64,000 nt of DNA from positions 13,891-77,890 of the forward strand of contig CAYNMW010000001.1 of assembly GCA_964398295.1 (NCBI GenBank), in the 5' to 3' direction. The notes beneath the pieces were generated by a model, which did no database searches, had not been told where the DNA came from, and was given only the letters and a program-made list of their open reading frames with translations. Shown piece by piece: positions 29,395 to 37,606 of the stretch; positions within the stretch are counted from its first letter, which is position 1, and each line of letters starts with the position of its first letter. A program made the position numbers and the translations under genes. This stretch comes from CALFUK01 sp964398295 (lineage in GTDB: Bacteria; Bacteroidota; Bacteroidia; Chitinophagales; Saprospiraceae).

Positions 29395-29525
29395 TGCTGC
29401 AAAGAGCTGAAACACCTTTTCTCAGGAGAATACTTGAGTTTAAGGTCTCTGATCTCCTGAGTTTAGAATCGAATTACTTGTTAAGGTTATATTATGAGTC
29501 AAAGGTCTCCGACCTCTTGGCAGCA
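29393..29525. repeat. Dispersed palindromic repeat, family A, third copy
   Basis: Starts on the last bases of the uvrA stop codon with gatgctgcaaagagctga, continues aacaccttttctcagg to 29426, and ends gacctcttggcagcaaca, an approximate inverse of its beginning. Internal CTCAGGAGA / TCTCCTGAG segments pair. It fills the gap between two convergent genes, as does the 16.9 kb copy. Confidence 0.7.
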
Positions 29526-29530
29526 ACACA

Positions 29531-29896
29531 TTACACCGGATAAAAAAACTGCTCCGAAACAATCTTCCCATCTTCAACACGGTACATACACATTTCAGGA
29601 TTTTTCATTCTTGGTGCTCCTTTCATGGTGATATCCATAACCATAGAGCAAGAAAAGTGATTTCCTGCCACAATAGGATCGCTAACTTCCATGCCATGTA
29701 CTTCTTCTACCATTGAATTCCATAGCTCACCTTTCTTTTGAATGGCTTCCATTCCCTCCACTCTTTCTGGGAATCCTTCTGCGCCTGGCATTTCAATGCT
29801 CACCGCATTTGGAGAGTATAATTCACCCATTGCTTTTTCCCAATCGCCAGCTCGGCAATACTCGACTAATTTGTTTGCTACTTCTTGAGTTGTCAT
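29531..29896 (-). CDS. SnoaL-like / NTF2-fold protein
   Basis: 121 residues, the typical length of a stand-alone SnoaL-like domain. It shows the expected layout: helices (TTQEVANKLVEYCRAGDWEKAMGELY), then YSPNAVSIE, the EGMEAIQKKGELW helix and three final strands (HFSCSMVMDITM, MCMYRVEDGKIVSEQFFY). Such proteins are cytoplasmic and may be isomerases, hydratases or ligand binders; no function can be assigned. It starts 69 bases after the small lipoprotein gene on the same strand and could be read through from the rsfS-ftsH cluster. Confidence 0.8.
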   Translation of the reverse strand: MTTQEVANKLVEYCRAGDWEKAMGELYSPNAVSIEMPGAEGFPERVEGMEAIQKKGELWNSMVEEVHGMEVSDPIVAGNHFSCSMVMDITMKGAPRMKNPEMCMYRVEDGKIVSEQFFYPV

Positions 29897-29965
29897 GTTA
29901 TCTTTTTTATAGTTTGAGAATTAGATTTCAAATAACACAGTTAAGATATTAAAAATAAAACTTGA

Positions 29966-30307
29966 TTATAAGTTTGTGACTCGCTTATATGGGATTTGAC
30001 CAACTTTAATTTCATCCTTTGATATTATTGTAATGACCTTGTCCAGGCCGGCACCTTCGCAGTTCATATGGGCTTCACCAGTTTCACAATTCATTATCTG
30101 ATACCCGCAGTCCATGTCATTATAGTCTAATCCTCGTATGATAATTGACCCGGATCTACCACCAGTAAATCTCCATTTTCCTTCCATTATGTTAGATTCA
30201 AAATAACCATTTAGTGTCTCATCATATCTATCACAAATATCTGGTTCTGATTTACAGGAAAATAAACTGGCAACGATGAAAAATATATATACATGTATTG
30301 TTTTCAT
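29966..30307 (-). CDS. Small lipoprotein of unknown function
   Basis: 113 residues with a signal peptide ending in the lipobox SLFSC (Cys18), so probably anchored in a membrane facing the periplasm. The mature part has five further cysteines that could form disulfides and two Gly/Asn-rich beta hairpins (GKWRFTGGRSGSIIIRG, DCGYQIMNCETGEAHMNC). I recognise no family. Its ATG overlaps the stop of the mechanosensitive channel gene by four bases (ATGA), so it is translated coupled to that channel and may serve it or the envelope-stress cluster upstream. Confidence 0.7.
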   Translation of the reverse strand: MKTIHVYIFFIVASLFSCKSEPDICDRYDETLNGYFESNIMEGKWRFTGGRSGSIIIRGLDYNDMDCGYQIMNCETGEAHMNCEGAGLDKVITIISKDEIKVGQIPYKRVTNL

Positions 30308-31638
30308 TCACTTTGTTTCTTTGTCCAAACCACTCGTTGAGGGAATGGTATTTCAATATTGTTTTCTCTGAATAATCTATCTATTTCAAAACGAATATCG
30401 CTTTTGATATCATTTATCACCAACAAATTTTTACTAAAAAAATATAATTCAAAATCTAGAGAAGAGTCACCAAAACCTGCAAACCGTACAAATGGTGCTG
30501 GATAATCAAGAATGTAAGGATTGGTTTTGACGGATTTTAGAAGGATCTTTTTCACTTCACTAGTATCCGTTCCATAAGCAACGCCTATGTTTATATTAAA
30601 TCTTACTCTATTGTTGCTATGGGTGAGATTGTCGACTTTGTTTGTTGCAATCTGAGAATTTGGTACGATCAAACTGACATTTCCTAATGTTTCCAATAGG
30701 GTTGTTCTCAGTCCAATTTTCTTTACGGTTCCAAATGTTCCATTCTGTAATTGGAGAACGTCACCTACTGAAACTGATCGTTCGAATAGTAGAAGAATAC
30801 CAGAAAACAAGTCATTGAATGTTTGTTGCAGTCCGAGACCTAAGCCAACAAGAAGCGCTGCTGCTCCACCCCAGATTAAGGTCATATTAAACCCTAAATA
30901 ATTCAATGCGATGATACCAGCGATCACATAAATGACATAACTAATGAGTTGATTCAATGCAAATTGAGCACCTCTATCAATATTATTACTTTGGTAAATC
31001 CCAACGAGAATGAGTTGAGTAAGCAATCCAATAATGACTCTTGCGAGCAAAATGATCAGGATTGCAGATATAATATTGGTTAACTTAAATTCAAAACTAT
31101 TGCCACCATATTGTGTGTTAAAAAGAGTGGGATCAAGATTGAAATTTCGCAACAGAAGAAATAGAGTAAACAAGTAAATAATCCACTGTACCCGCCTGGT
31201 CATTTTGAGCTCGCTCGGACGGTTTTCTATTGTTTCATTGGAGCTGTCTTGCTTGGAATAATAGCTGTGTACAAACAAATTGGAAATCACCCAATCGATG
31301 ATGCGAGCAGACTGTAGGATAAGCAAACCACCAATAATAAGTGCAACATTGAAATTGATGTTCTCCGTTGTAAAGAAACTGAAATTTAAGCCGAATAGAT
31401 ATACGGCAATTAGTAATATGACGAGGAAAAGAAATAACCGAAGGTATTTATAGAAAGTTCGTACTTCGTGTTTCTCAATTTCACTGTCTTCCAGAAATTG
31501 TCTGAAAATTTTTCGTTTGGTCAAGCTATAGATCAATAGTATTGCTACAGCGATCAGTATCACAGAAACAACAGAACCCAATGAAACTGAATGTTCTCCG
31601 ATGGTGAATAGAATTTGTTGAAAAAATTCTCTGATCAT
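30304..31638 (-). CDS. Mechanosensitive ion channel family protein (MscS)
   Basis: 444 residues. Five or six hydrophobic helices come first. The pore-lining helix and beta domain follow: GGAAALLVGLGLGLQQTFNDLF (about 255-276, Gly/Ala-packed TM3) then SGILLLFERSVSVGDVLQL and GTVKKIGLRTTLLET, the classic MscS signature. The cytoplasmic cage ends in IEIPFPQRVV. The extra N-terminal helices make it longer than E. coli MscS (286 residues). It would open under membrane tension during osmotic down-shock. It lies 31 bases downstream of rsmG and is coupled to the lipoprotein after it. Confidence 0.92.
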   Translation of the reverse strand: MIREFFQQILFTIGEHSVSLGSVVSVILIAVAILLIYSLTKRKIFRQFLEDSEIEKHEVRTFYKYLRLFLFLVILLIAVYLFGLNFSFFTTENINFNVALIIGGLLILQSARIIDWVISNLFVHSYYSKQDSSNETIENRPSELKMTRRVQWIIYLFTLFLLLRNFNLDPTLFNTQYGGNSFEFKLTNIISAILIILLARVIIGLLTQLILVGIYQSNNIDRGAQFALNQLISYVIYVIAGIIALNYLGFNMTLIWGGAAALLVGLGLGLQQTFNDLFSGILLLFERSVSVGDVLQLQNGTFGTVKKIGLRTTLLETLGNVSLIVPNSQIATNKVDNLTHSNNRVRFNINIGVAYGTDTSEVKKILLKSVKTNPYILDYPAPFVRFAGFGDSSLDFELYFFSKNLLVINDIKSDIRFEIDRLFRENNIEIPFPQRVVWTKKQSE

Positions 31639-31669
31639 GATTCAAAGATACATTAGAAGCATGTAAGGT

Positions 31670-32296
31670 TTACATCTGAACGTATACAATTGACTTTTCT
31701 TCAAAGAATGTTTCTGTAAAGTAGTTTGAGATTGATACCTGTTCAATATAATATTGTCTTGGCACAGCCTTGAGTTCTGCTTTTAGATTCCCGCCCTTCA
31801 AACAAATCATGCCATTTGGCAAACCGTTTTTATGTTTTTCTACAATTAAGTTTTTTGACCATGATATCAATTTAGGCAATTGTGCTACAGCCCTAACCAC
31901 AATGAAATCTGCTTTTTCTTTAACTTCTTCAACTCTACTATGGCTAGTTTTGATGTTTGTCAAGCCGATCTGCTCTGCTATTGCATCTGCTACAGTTAAT
32001 TTTTTCCGAATGCTATCGACTAGATGAAACTTGACTTCTGGAAAATAAATAGCGAGTGGTATGCTTGGAAAACCACCACCACATCCTAAGTCTAATACTT
32101 GAGTACCGTTTACAAAGGAGGTATATTTTGCGACTGCGAGAGAGTGAAGCACATGCCGTACATAGAGATTATCGATATCCTTGCGGGAAATGACATTTAT
32201 CTTGTCATTCCAGTCTTTATATAAATCCTGAAGTTGACTGAATTGTTCAACCTGGGTATCTGACATATCCGGAAAATACCGGAGAATCTCAAGCAT
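31670..32296 (-). CDS. rsmG: 16S rRNA (guanine527-N7)-methyltransferase RsmG
   Basis: 208 residues, the family's normal length. The SAM-binding motif I is VLDLGCGGGFPSIPLAI near residues 68-84; motif II is FHLVDSIRKKLTVADAI; the N-terminal YKDWNDKINVISRKDIDNLY helix and VRAVAQLPKLISW are characteristic. It methylates G527 of 16S rRNA using SAM in the cytoplasm. It lies 25 bases downstream of ftsH and 31 upstream of the MscS gene, in one minus-strand cluster. Confidence 0.95.
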   Translation of the reverse strand: MLEILRYFPDMSDTQVEQFSQLQDLYKDWNDKINVISRKDIDNLYVRHVLHSLAVAKYTSFVNGTQVLDLGCGGGFPSIPLAIYFPEVKFHLVDSIRKKLTVADAIAEQIGLTNIKTSHSRVEEVKEKADFIVVRAVAQLPKLISWSKNLIVEKHKNGLPNGMICLKGGNLKAELKAVPRQYYIEQVSISNYFTETFFEEKSIVYVQM

Positions 32297-32321
32297 TAGA
32301 TTACACTAATTGTGTTAAAAA

Positions 32322-34382
32322 TTAGACTAAGTCGGTTGGCTCTTCTTCTACATTAGTTTTATCAGAACTATCTGTGGTATTAGAAGAATTCGTCGCATCA
32401 ATTCTGGATGATGGATCTGAGTCATCTGATTTAGATTCAGCAATTGCATTTTCGTGCCCGTCAACTCGAAGGTCTTGTGAATCTGCATATGGTCTTGGTC
32501 CAATCAGTTTTTCGACTTGTGATTTGAGCAACACTTCTTTCTCTAACAATTCTTGTGCAAGAATGTGGAGTTCGTTATTGTACTTCTTCAACAAAGCCTG
32601 AGCTCTGTCATATTCTTTATCAAGTAGTTTTCTGACTTCACCATCAATTAATGTTGCAGTCTCATCAGAATACGGACGTTGATAAGCTTCCTGTTGCATG
32701 CCATAAAAAGATACGTTACCTACCTTGTCGTTCATACCATACACAGACACCATTCCATATGCCATCTTTGTTACTTGATCAAGGTCGTTTTGTGCACCAG
32801 TCGATATTTTATCGAAGATGATTTTTTCTGCAGCACGACCACCTAGTGTCATACATATCCGATCCAATAATGCTTCTGTTCTTGTGATGTATTCTTCTTT
32901 TGGCAGATATTGAGCATAACCAAGAGTACCTATTCCTCTGGGTACGATTGTCACTTTGACAAGTGGTGATGCATGTTCGAGATACCAACCACAAATTGCA
33001 TGACCAGCTTCATGGTAAGCAATGATTTCTTTTTCTTTTGGAGAGATCAGTTTGTTTTTCTTTTCTAGACCCCCAATAACACGATCAAGTGCATAGTTGA
33101 AGTCTTCCATGTCGATGGCTTTCTTACCATGTCTTGCAGCTACTAGTGCTGCTTCATTACAAACGTTTGCAATTTCTGCTCCAGCAAATCCGGGTGTCAT
33201 TTCTGCCAATGTTGCAGGATTGATTGATTTGCTGATTTTTATATTCTTGAGATGAACCTTAAAGATTGCTTCTCTTCCTTTTAGATCTGGGCGATCAATT
33301 CCAATCTGTCGATCAAATCTTCCAGGTCTTAGTAAGGCTGTATCCAATACATCAGGGCGGTTAGTAGCAGCCATCAAAATGACCCCTTTATCCGTACTAA
33401 ATCCATCCATCTCTACCAATAGTTGGTTTAGTGTATTCTCCCTTTCGTCATTACCGCCTTGCATAGCACCTCTTCCTCTTGCTCTACCAATGGCGTCAAT
33501 TTCATCAATGAATACAATACAAGGTGCTTTTTCTCTTGCCTGCTTAAATAAGTCTCTTACTCTGGATGCACCTACACCAACAAACATTTCCACAAAATCA
33601 GATCCAGATATAGAGAAGAAGGGGACACCTGCTTCTCCAGCAACAGCCTTGGCTAATAATGTTTTACCTGTACCTGGAGGGCCTACGAGCAGAACTCCTT
33701 TCGGAATTTTGCCTCCCAGAGAAGTATATTTTTTAGGATTCTTTAGAAAGTCAACAACTTCCATGACTTCTTCTTTCGCCTCATCTAATCCTGCGACATC
33801 TTTGAAGGTGACATTTACTTTGGCGTTGTTGTCAAATAGTGTTGCTTTTGATTTACCAATATTGAAAATCTGAGCACCTGGACCTCCTGACCCAGTAGCC
33901 ACTCTACGCATTATAAACAACCAAAGACCAATGATTAGTAAAAATGGTATTACCCAATTCAAAATTGGTCCTAGCCAATTTGTTTGTGTTTCCCATTTAG
34001 GTATGACTGGGTGACCGCTATCCTTTAGTTCTTTTAATCTATCATTGAAATAATCAGCAGGAGGAACTTCAAATGTATATTGTGGGTGCAGGGTACTGTA
34101 TTTGTGCTTTTTTAAATCTTCGTACCGACTGCTATTGAGAGCATCTTCAGTCAAAAAAACCTGAGCAGTTTTTTCATTGATGATCACCAATTTTTCTAAA
34201 TCGCCTTCTTGGACAATCGCTTCAAACTTTTGAACATCGATTATTTCCGTTTGACTTTCAAGATGTAAATACAGATTAAGTGCCAAAATAAATAGGATGA
34301 TGGCACCATATATCCAGTATGAGTTAAAATTTATTTTGCGTGGATCATTTCCACCTTCATTCTTTGTTTTCTTATCAGACAT
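32322..34382 (-). CDS. ftsH: ATP-dependent zinc metalloprotease FtsH
   Basis: 686 residues. Two membrane helices (about 22-40 and 135-157) flank a periplasmic domain. The AAA+ domain has Walker A GPPGTGKTLLAKA, Walker B IVFIDEIDAIGR and the arginine-finger region RPGRFDRQI. The M41 zinc site is HEAGH at 457-461 with the later D in QNDLDQVTKMAYGMV. FtsH degrades misfolded and short-lived membrane and cytoplasmic proteins. The C-terminal tail is acidic and Ser-rich (SSNTTDSSDKTNVEEEP), as in several Bacteroidota FtsH. It follows rsfS by 55 bases, the usual Bacteroidota order. Confidence 0.97.
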   Translation of the reverse strand: MSDKKTKNEGGNDPRKINFNSYWIYGAIILFILALNLYLHLESQTEIIDVQKFEAIVQEGDLEKLVIINEKTAQVFLTEDALNSSRYEDLKKHKYSTLHPQYTFEVPPADYFNDRLKELKDSGHPVIPKWETQTNWLGPILNWVIPFLLIIGLWLFIMRRVATGSGGPGAQIFNIGKSKATLFDNNAKVNVTFKDVAGLDEAKEEVMEVVDFLKNPKKYTSLGGKIPKGVLLVGPPGTGKTLLAKAVAGEAGVPFFSISGSDFVEMFVGVGASRVRDLFKQAREKAPCIVFIDEIDAIGRARGRGAMQGGNDERENTLNQLLVEMDGFSTDKGVILMAATNRPDVLDTALLRPGRFDRQIGIDRPDLKGREAIFKVHLKNIKISKSINPATLAEMTPGFAGAEIANVCNEAALVAARHGKKAIDMEDFNYALDRVIGGLEKKNKLISPKEKEIIAYHEAGHAICGWYLEHASPLVKVTIVPRGIGTLGYAQYLPKEEYITRTEALLDRICMTLGGRAAEKIIFDKISTGAQNDLDQVTKMAYGMVSVYGMNDKVGNVSFYGMQQEAYQRPYSDETATLIDGEVRKLLDKEYDRAQALLKKYNNELHILAQELLEKEVLLKSQVEKLIGPRPYADSQDLRVDGHENAIAESKSDDSDPSSRIDATNSSNTTDSSDKTNVEEEPTDLV

Positions 34383-34437
34383 AGTATCGTCTTTTGTCCA
34401 TTAACAATTTTGAATACGAATCAGTTTGTTAAGAAGA

Positions 34438-34827
34438 CTATAAATCTTCAAACGCAGTATATTTAGCATCACTCCACAAATCCTCTATATTATAATAAGA
34501 ACGTTTTTCAGGGTGGAAAATGTGAACGACGACATCAAAGAAATCTACCAATATCCATTGAGCACCTTCGATTCCCTCAACATGATTTGGAAACAACCCA
34601 TATTCCTCTTTAAGACGCTTGCAGATGTTGTTAGAAATTGCTTTAACTTGAGTTGTTGACTCCCCTTCACAAACGATAAAGTAATCTGATGAGGCTTCTT
34701 CAATTTCGGTCAAATCTAGCTTGACTATTTTTTTTCCTTTTATGTCTTGGATACAATCTACTATTACATCGTTTAACTCGGAAGTTTGTATTGACTTTAA
34801 ATTAAGACCCGCCTTTGCTATACTCAA
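34438..34827 (-). CDS. rsfS: Ribosome silencing factor RsfS (Iojap)
   Basis: 129 residues. It carries the core of the family: DVIVDCIQDIKGKKIVKLDL, then SSDYFIVCEGESTTQVKAISNNI, WILVDFFDVVVHIF and YNIEDLW near the end. RsfS binds L14 on the 50S subunit and blocks joining of subunits under starvation. The frame opens with TTG at 34827 and has no other initiation codon before the conserved region. Divergent from birA with 45 bases between start codons, so both promoters must share that gap or overlap the genes. Confidence 0.94.
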   Translation of the reverse strand: MSIAKAGLNLKSIQTSELNDVIVDCIQDIKGKKIVKLDLTEIEEASSDYFIVCEGESTTQVKAISNNICKRLKEEYGLFPNHVEGIEGAQWILVDFFDVVVHIFHPEKRSYYNIEDLWSDAKYTAFEDL

Positions 34828-34872
34828 ATTAGACCGTATTTTTATTTTTTCAAAGTTAAGTAAAATATACGA

Positions 34873-35634
34873 GTGATATTGCTAAGTGCTGTAATCATCG
34901 GCATCCCGACCATAGAGTTGGATGAAGTCGATTCAACAAATGATTTTGCCTCTAGAATGTTAGAAGATAAAGACCCCGTTCGTGACGGAACAGTCATTTG
35001 GGCTAATCACCAAACCAATGGGCGTGGACAATTTGATGCTAAATGGTTGACAAACAAAGCGGAGAATTTGACTATGTCCATCATTCTGAAACCAAGCAAC
35101 TTACACATTAAGAAACAGTTCTATTTAACCATAATTAGCTCATTATCTATTCTGTTTCTGTTGAAATTGTATGGTATTAAAGCTTCAATAAAGTGGCCAA
35201 ATGATTGTTATGTAGGGAGAAAGAAGATAGCCGGCATTCTGATTCAAAACTCTATTATTGGCCATAGCATTCGATCAAGTATCGTAGGAATTGGTTTGAA
35301 TGTTAATCAGAAGAAATTTCACTCTTCTGTTCCAAATGCCACATCATTTCTATTGGAATCAAGCAAAGACCATTCAATATTAGATATACGTCAGCAATTA
35401 TTTGATTGTTTCGAATCTTATTATTTGGATTTGCAAAATGGTAATCTTGAGTCGCTTATGAGCGATTACCTTACTTCTTTATATCAAAAGGATGTTGTCA
35501 GCACCTATGAATCTCATGATGGAAAGCAATTTGGAGGGATCATCAGAGATGTTGATGAATCTGGTTTACTTCACATAGAACTTGAAGATTCTACTATCAG
35601 AGCATTTTCTTTAAAAGAGATTCGTTTTCTTTAA
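34873..35634 (+). CDS. birA: Biotin--[acetyl-CoA-carboxylase] ligase BirA (no repressor domain)
   Basis: 253 residues, lacking the N-terminal helix-turn-helix of E. coli BirA. The catalytic domain has VDSTNDFA, the biotinyl-AMP loop NGRGQFDAKW (GRGRxG equivalent), IKWPNDCYVGRKKIAGIL and the C-terminal SH3-like cap. It attaches biotin to the carrier subunit of acetyl-CoA carboxylase using ATP. GTG at 34873 is the start; no ATG precedes the conserved LDEVDSTN. It is followed by cinA 18 bases after the stop, which suggests co-transcription. Confidence 0.94.
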   Translation: MILLSAVIIGIPTIELDEVDSTNDFASRMLEDKDPVRDGTVIWANHQTNGRGQFDAKWLTNKAENLTMSIILKPSNLHIKKQFYLTIISSLSILFLLKLYGIKASIKWPNDCYVGRKKIAGILIQNSIIGHSIRSSIVGIGLNVNQKKFHSSVPNATSFLLESSKDHSILDIRQQLFDCFESYYLDLQNGNLESLMSDYLTSLYQKDVVSTYESHDGKQFGGIIRDVDESGLLHIELEDSTIRAFSLKEIRFL

Positions 35635-35652
35635 TATCAAATTTAACCACCA

Positions 35653-36894
35653 ATGAAAGCAAGCATTTTGACAATAGGGGATGAGATACTGATTGGTCAA
35701 ATTATAGATACCAATTCGGCTTGGATTGGACAGCAATTAAATGCCATTGGGGTTGAGCTGTTTGCTAGTTACTCTGTACAGGATACATTGCCTTCTATTC
35801 TTGAAGGCCTTACCAATGCTGCTCGCTCAGCTGACATTGTGCTACTCACAGGAGGTCTTGGACCCACACATGACGATTTGACCTGCGAGGCATTAGCTGC
35901 GTATTTTGAAGTTGAGTTAACATTTGACAATACCTTGTGGGAAAGAATCCAACGCTTGTTTGTAGAAAGAGGAAGACAACCGACAGATCTACATAAACAG
36001 CAATGTTATTTACCATCGAATGCAAAGACACTTCGTAACAATATGGGCACTGCACCTGGTATGTTGTTTGAGAAAGAGGGTAAGCGATATATTTCTATGC
36101 CTGGTGTTCCATATGAAATGAAGTACATTATGGAAACGCACGTTTTGCCTCTACTTCAAAATGAGTCATCGATTCAGATCTTTCACAAGACGATCATGAC
36201 AGCGGGCAAAGGAGAATCAGTGATTAGTAAACAGATAGAAGACATTAGCCAATCCATTCCAGCCCATATCAAATTAGCTTATTTACCTAATTTATCTCGT
36301 GTCCGCGTGCGGTTGTCAAGTGTGAGTGCAGATAATACTGATGCGCAAATTGAACTAAATAAAATTGCAGATCAAATTACGGAACGACTGGGTGAGCTTG
36401 TTTATGGATATGATGATATTTCATTTGAAAAAGTGTTGGGACAAATGTGTATAGACAAACAATTACTTCTGGCATCAGCGGAAAGCTGTACAGGTGGATT
36501 GATTGCGCATCAACTTGTATCTATTCCCGGATCATCAGCCTACTATACTGGTTCCATCATAGCATATAGTTATGAACTAAAGAATTCGCTTCTCGGTGTA
36601 TCTGATGACTTGCTAAATACGAAAGGTGCAGTAAGTGAGGAAGTAGTCATTGAGATGTTGTCCGGTTTATTGAAATCAACAAATGCGGATATTGGCATTG
36701 CTGTTTCTGGAATTGCAGGACCTGGAGGTGGGACTGAGACGAAACCCGTTGGTACGGTTTGGATCGCTGTGGGCAATAAGGAAAAACAACATACTGAGAA
36801 AATATTAATTGGGAGAGACCGTGACATTAATATTCGCTATTCTGCTAATTATGGTTTGAATATGATTCGGTTGTTTATTCAACAAGAGTATTAA
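35653..36894 (+). CDS. cinA: CinA-family protein (competence/damage-inducible; nicotinamide-nucleotide amidohydrolase)
   Basis: 413 residues, full-length two-domain CinA. The N-terminal MoaB/MogA-like domain (1-170) starts SILTIGDEILIGQIIDTNSAWIG and has LTGGLGPTHDDLT; it resembles ADP-ribose pyrophosphatases of the family. The C-terminal NMN amidohydrolase (PncC) domain (255-413) has SAESCTGGLIAHQL, GAVSEEV and SGIAGPGGGTETKPVGTVW. It should recycle nicotinamide mononucleotide from NAD breakdown. A hairpin follows the stop by 3 bases but lacks a T-tract on this strand. Confidence 0.93.
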   Translation: MKASILTIGDEILIGQIIDTNSAWIGQQLNAIGVELFASYSVQDTLPSILEGLTNAARSADIVLLTGGLGPTHDDLTCEALAAYFEVELTFDNTLWERIQRLFVERGRQPTDLHKQQCYLPSNAKTLRNNMGTAPGMLFEKEGKRYISMPGVPYEMKYIMETHVLPLLQNESSIQIFHKTIMTAGKGESVISKQIEDISQSIPAHIKLAYLPNLSRVRVRLSSVSADNTDAQIELNKIADQITERLGELVYGYDDISFEKVLGQMCIDKQLLLASAESCTGGLIAHQLVSIPGSSAYYTGSIIAYSYELKNSLLGVSDDLLNTKGAVSEEVVIEMLSGLLKSTNADIGIAVSGIAGPGGGTETKPVGTVWIAVGNKEKQHTEKILIGRDRDINIRYSANYGLNMIRLFIQQEY

Positions 36895-36897
36895 AAA

Positions 36898-36927
36898 AAT
36901 AAGACACTTCCTTTGAAGTGCCTTATT
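36898..36927 (-). terminator. Intrinsic terminator, stronger on the minus strand
   Basis: Arms aataagacacttc and gaagtgccttatt (13 bp, one mismatch) around a CTTT loop. On the minus strand the stem is followed by a run of seven T (complement of 36893-36899); on the plus strand the following bases are CCTATATAAA, with no T-run. It therefore looks made for minus-strand transcription arriving from 36942 onward, while perhaps also ending cinA. Confidence 0.75.
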
Positions 36928-36941
36928 CCTATATAAATCTA

Positions 36942-37097
36942 TTACTGTTCAAAACAACTGGCCGTCTTAACGAGCTGGCCTTCAACAGTGAAGTTCGCAA
37001 ACCATGGGTCATCCTGCTTAGCAGATATTCCACCTAGGTTATTAAAATACTTTCTCTCGATAGTAAGTTTCTTTTTCTTTATTTTTATACACAGGAA
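36942..37097 (-). CDS. Candidate small protein or peptide precursor with no standard start codon
   Basis: A minus-strand frame between stops at 37098 and 36942 reads about 45-50 codons: a basic Lys/Ile start (KIKKKKLTIERKYFNN), then LGGISAKQDDPWFANFTV and EGQLVKTASCFEQ. There is no ATG, GTG or TTG; possible starts are ATA or CTG, or one lost base in the A-rich start that would join it to a GTG at 37092. The stop is followed 15 bases later by a strong minus-strand terminator, which otherwise has no gene to serve. A basic leader, an LGG and a Cys near the end faintly resemble Bacteroidota ribosomally made peptide precursors, but I cannot assign a family and see no modification enzymes nearby. 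Confidence 0.35.
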   Translation of the reverse strand, partial: FLCIKIKKKKLTIERKYFNNLGGISAKQDDPWFANFTVEGQLVKTASCFEQ

Positions 37098-37135
37098 TTA
37101 ATCAAGATACTTCCATTCAAAACCACAGTATCATC

Positions 37136-37528
37136 ATGGATACATTCAATCAAAAGATCACCCATCCAGGATTGACTAAAGGTGCTCAAACTTCAAATGA
37201 CTTACGTATTTCAGCAATCACGGCTTTTAATAGCCAGAAATACGAAGACGCAATTCAAGCATTTAGTGAAATAGAAAACGCTACCAATGAAGATGTGTAC
37301 TATAAAGCAATGAGTTCTTTTTATCTGGAAGATTTTCAAAAAGCCAACCAAGAATTACAAACTTTATTGAATGTAGAATCTCCATTTTATCAAGAAGTTA
37401 GATGGTTTCTTGCCATTACTGAAGTTAAACTTGATGATCTGAGTGCGGCCAAATTACTGCTAAATGACATTGACATAAATGAGTGGAATTATACCAAAAG
37501 TCAAGAATTATTGAAGTCAATGAAATAA
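37136..37528 (+). CDS. Small tetratricopeptide-like protein
   Basis: 130 residues with no signal peptide or membrane helix. Two or three TPR-like helix pairs are visible: LRISAITAFNSQKYEDAIQA, DVYYKAMSSFYLEDFQKANQ and YQEVRWFLAITEVKLDDLSA, each with the small/large residue pattern of TPR (A at 8 and 20). These form a protein-binding surface in the cytoplasm; the partner is unknown. The C-terminus is immediately followed by a hairpin overlapping the stop codon. Monocistronic, divergent from the small minus-strand frame. Confidence 0.65.
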   Translation: MDTFNQKITHPGLTKGAQTSNDLRISAITAFNSQKYEDAIQAFSEIENATNEDVYYKAMSSFYLEDFQKANQELQTLLNVESPFYQEVRWFLAITEVKLDDLSAAKLLLNDIDINEWNYTKSQELLKSMK

Positions 37529-37547
37529 CTCAATATGGAGTTATTTC
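37522..37547 (+). terminator. Hairpin at the stop codon of the TPR gene
   Basis: Perfect 10-bp inverted repeat gaaataactc / gagttatttc with a 6-nt loop, including part of the TPR stop codon. The following bases (TTGGTTGAG) are only weakly T-rich, so termination may be moderate. Confidence 0.55.
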
Positions 37548-37606
37548 TTGGTTGAGTAAATTTGCCTAACGGATGACAGGTTGGCGACCAAAGGGAGCCG
37601 CTTTTG

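Noticed and set aside
37564..37606. Similarity between gene ends at 37.58, 57.56 and 63.90 kb (GGGxGCCGCTTTTGTTA-like)
   Set aside because: The match is short and gapped; not strong enough to call a repeat family.
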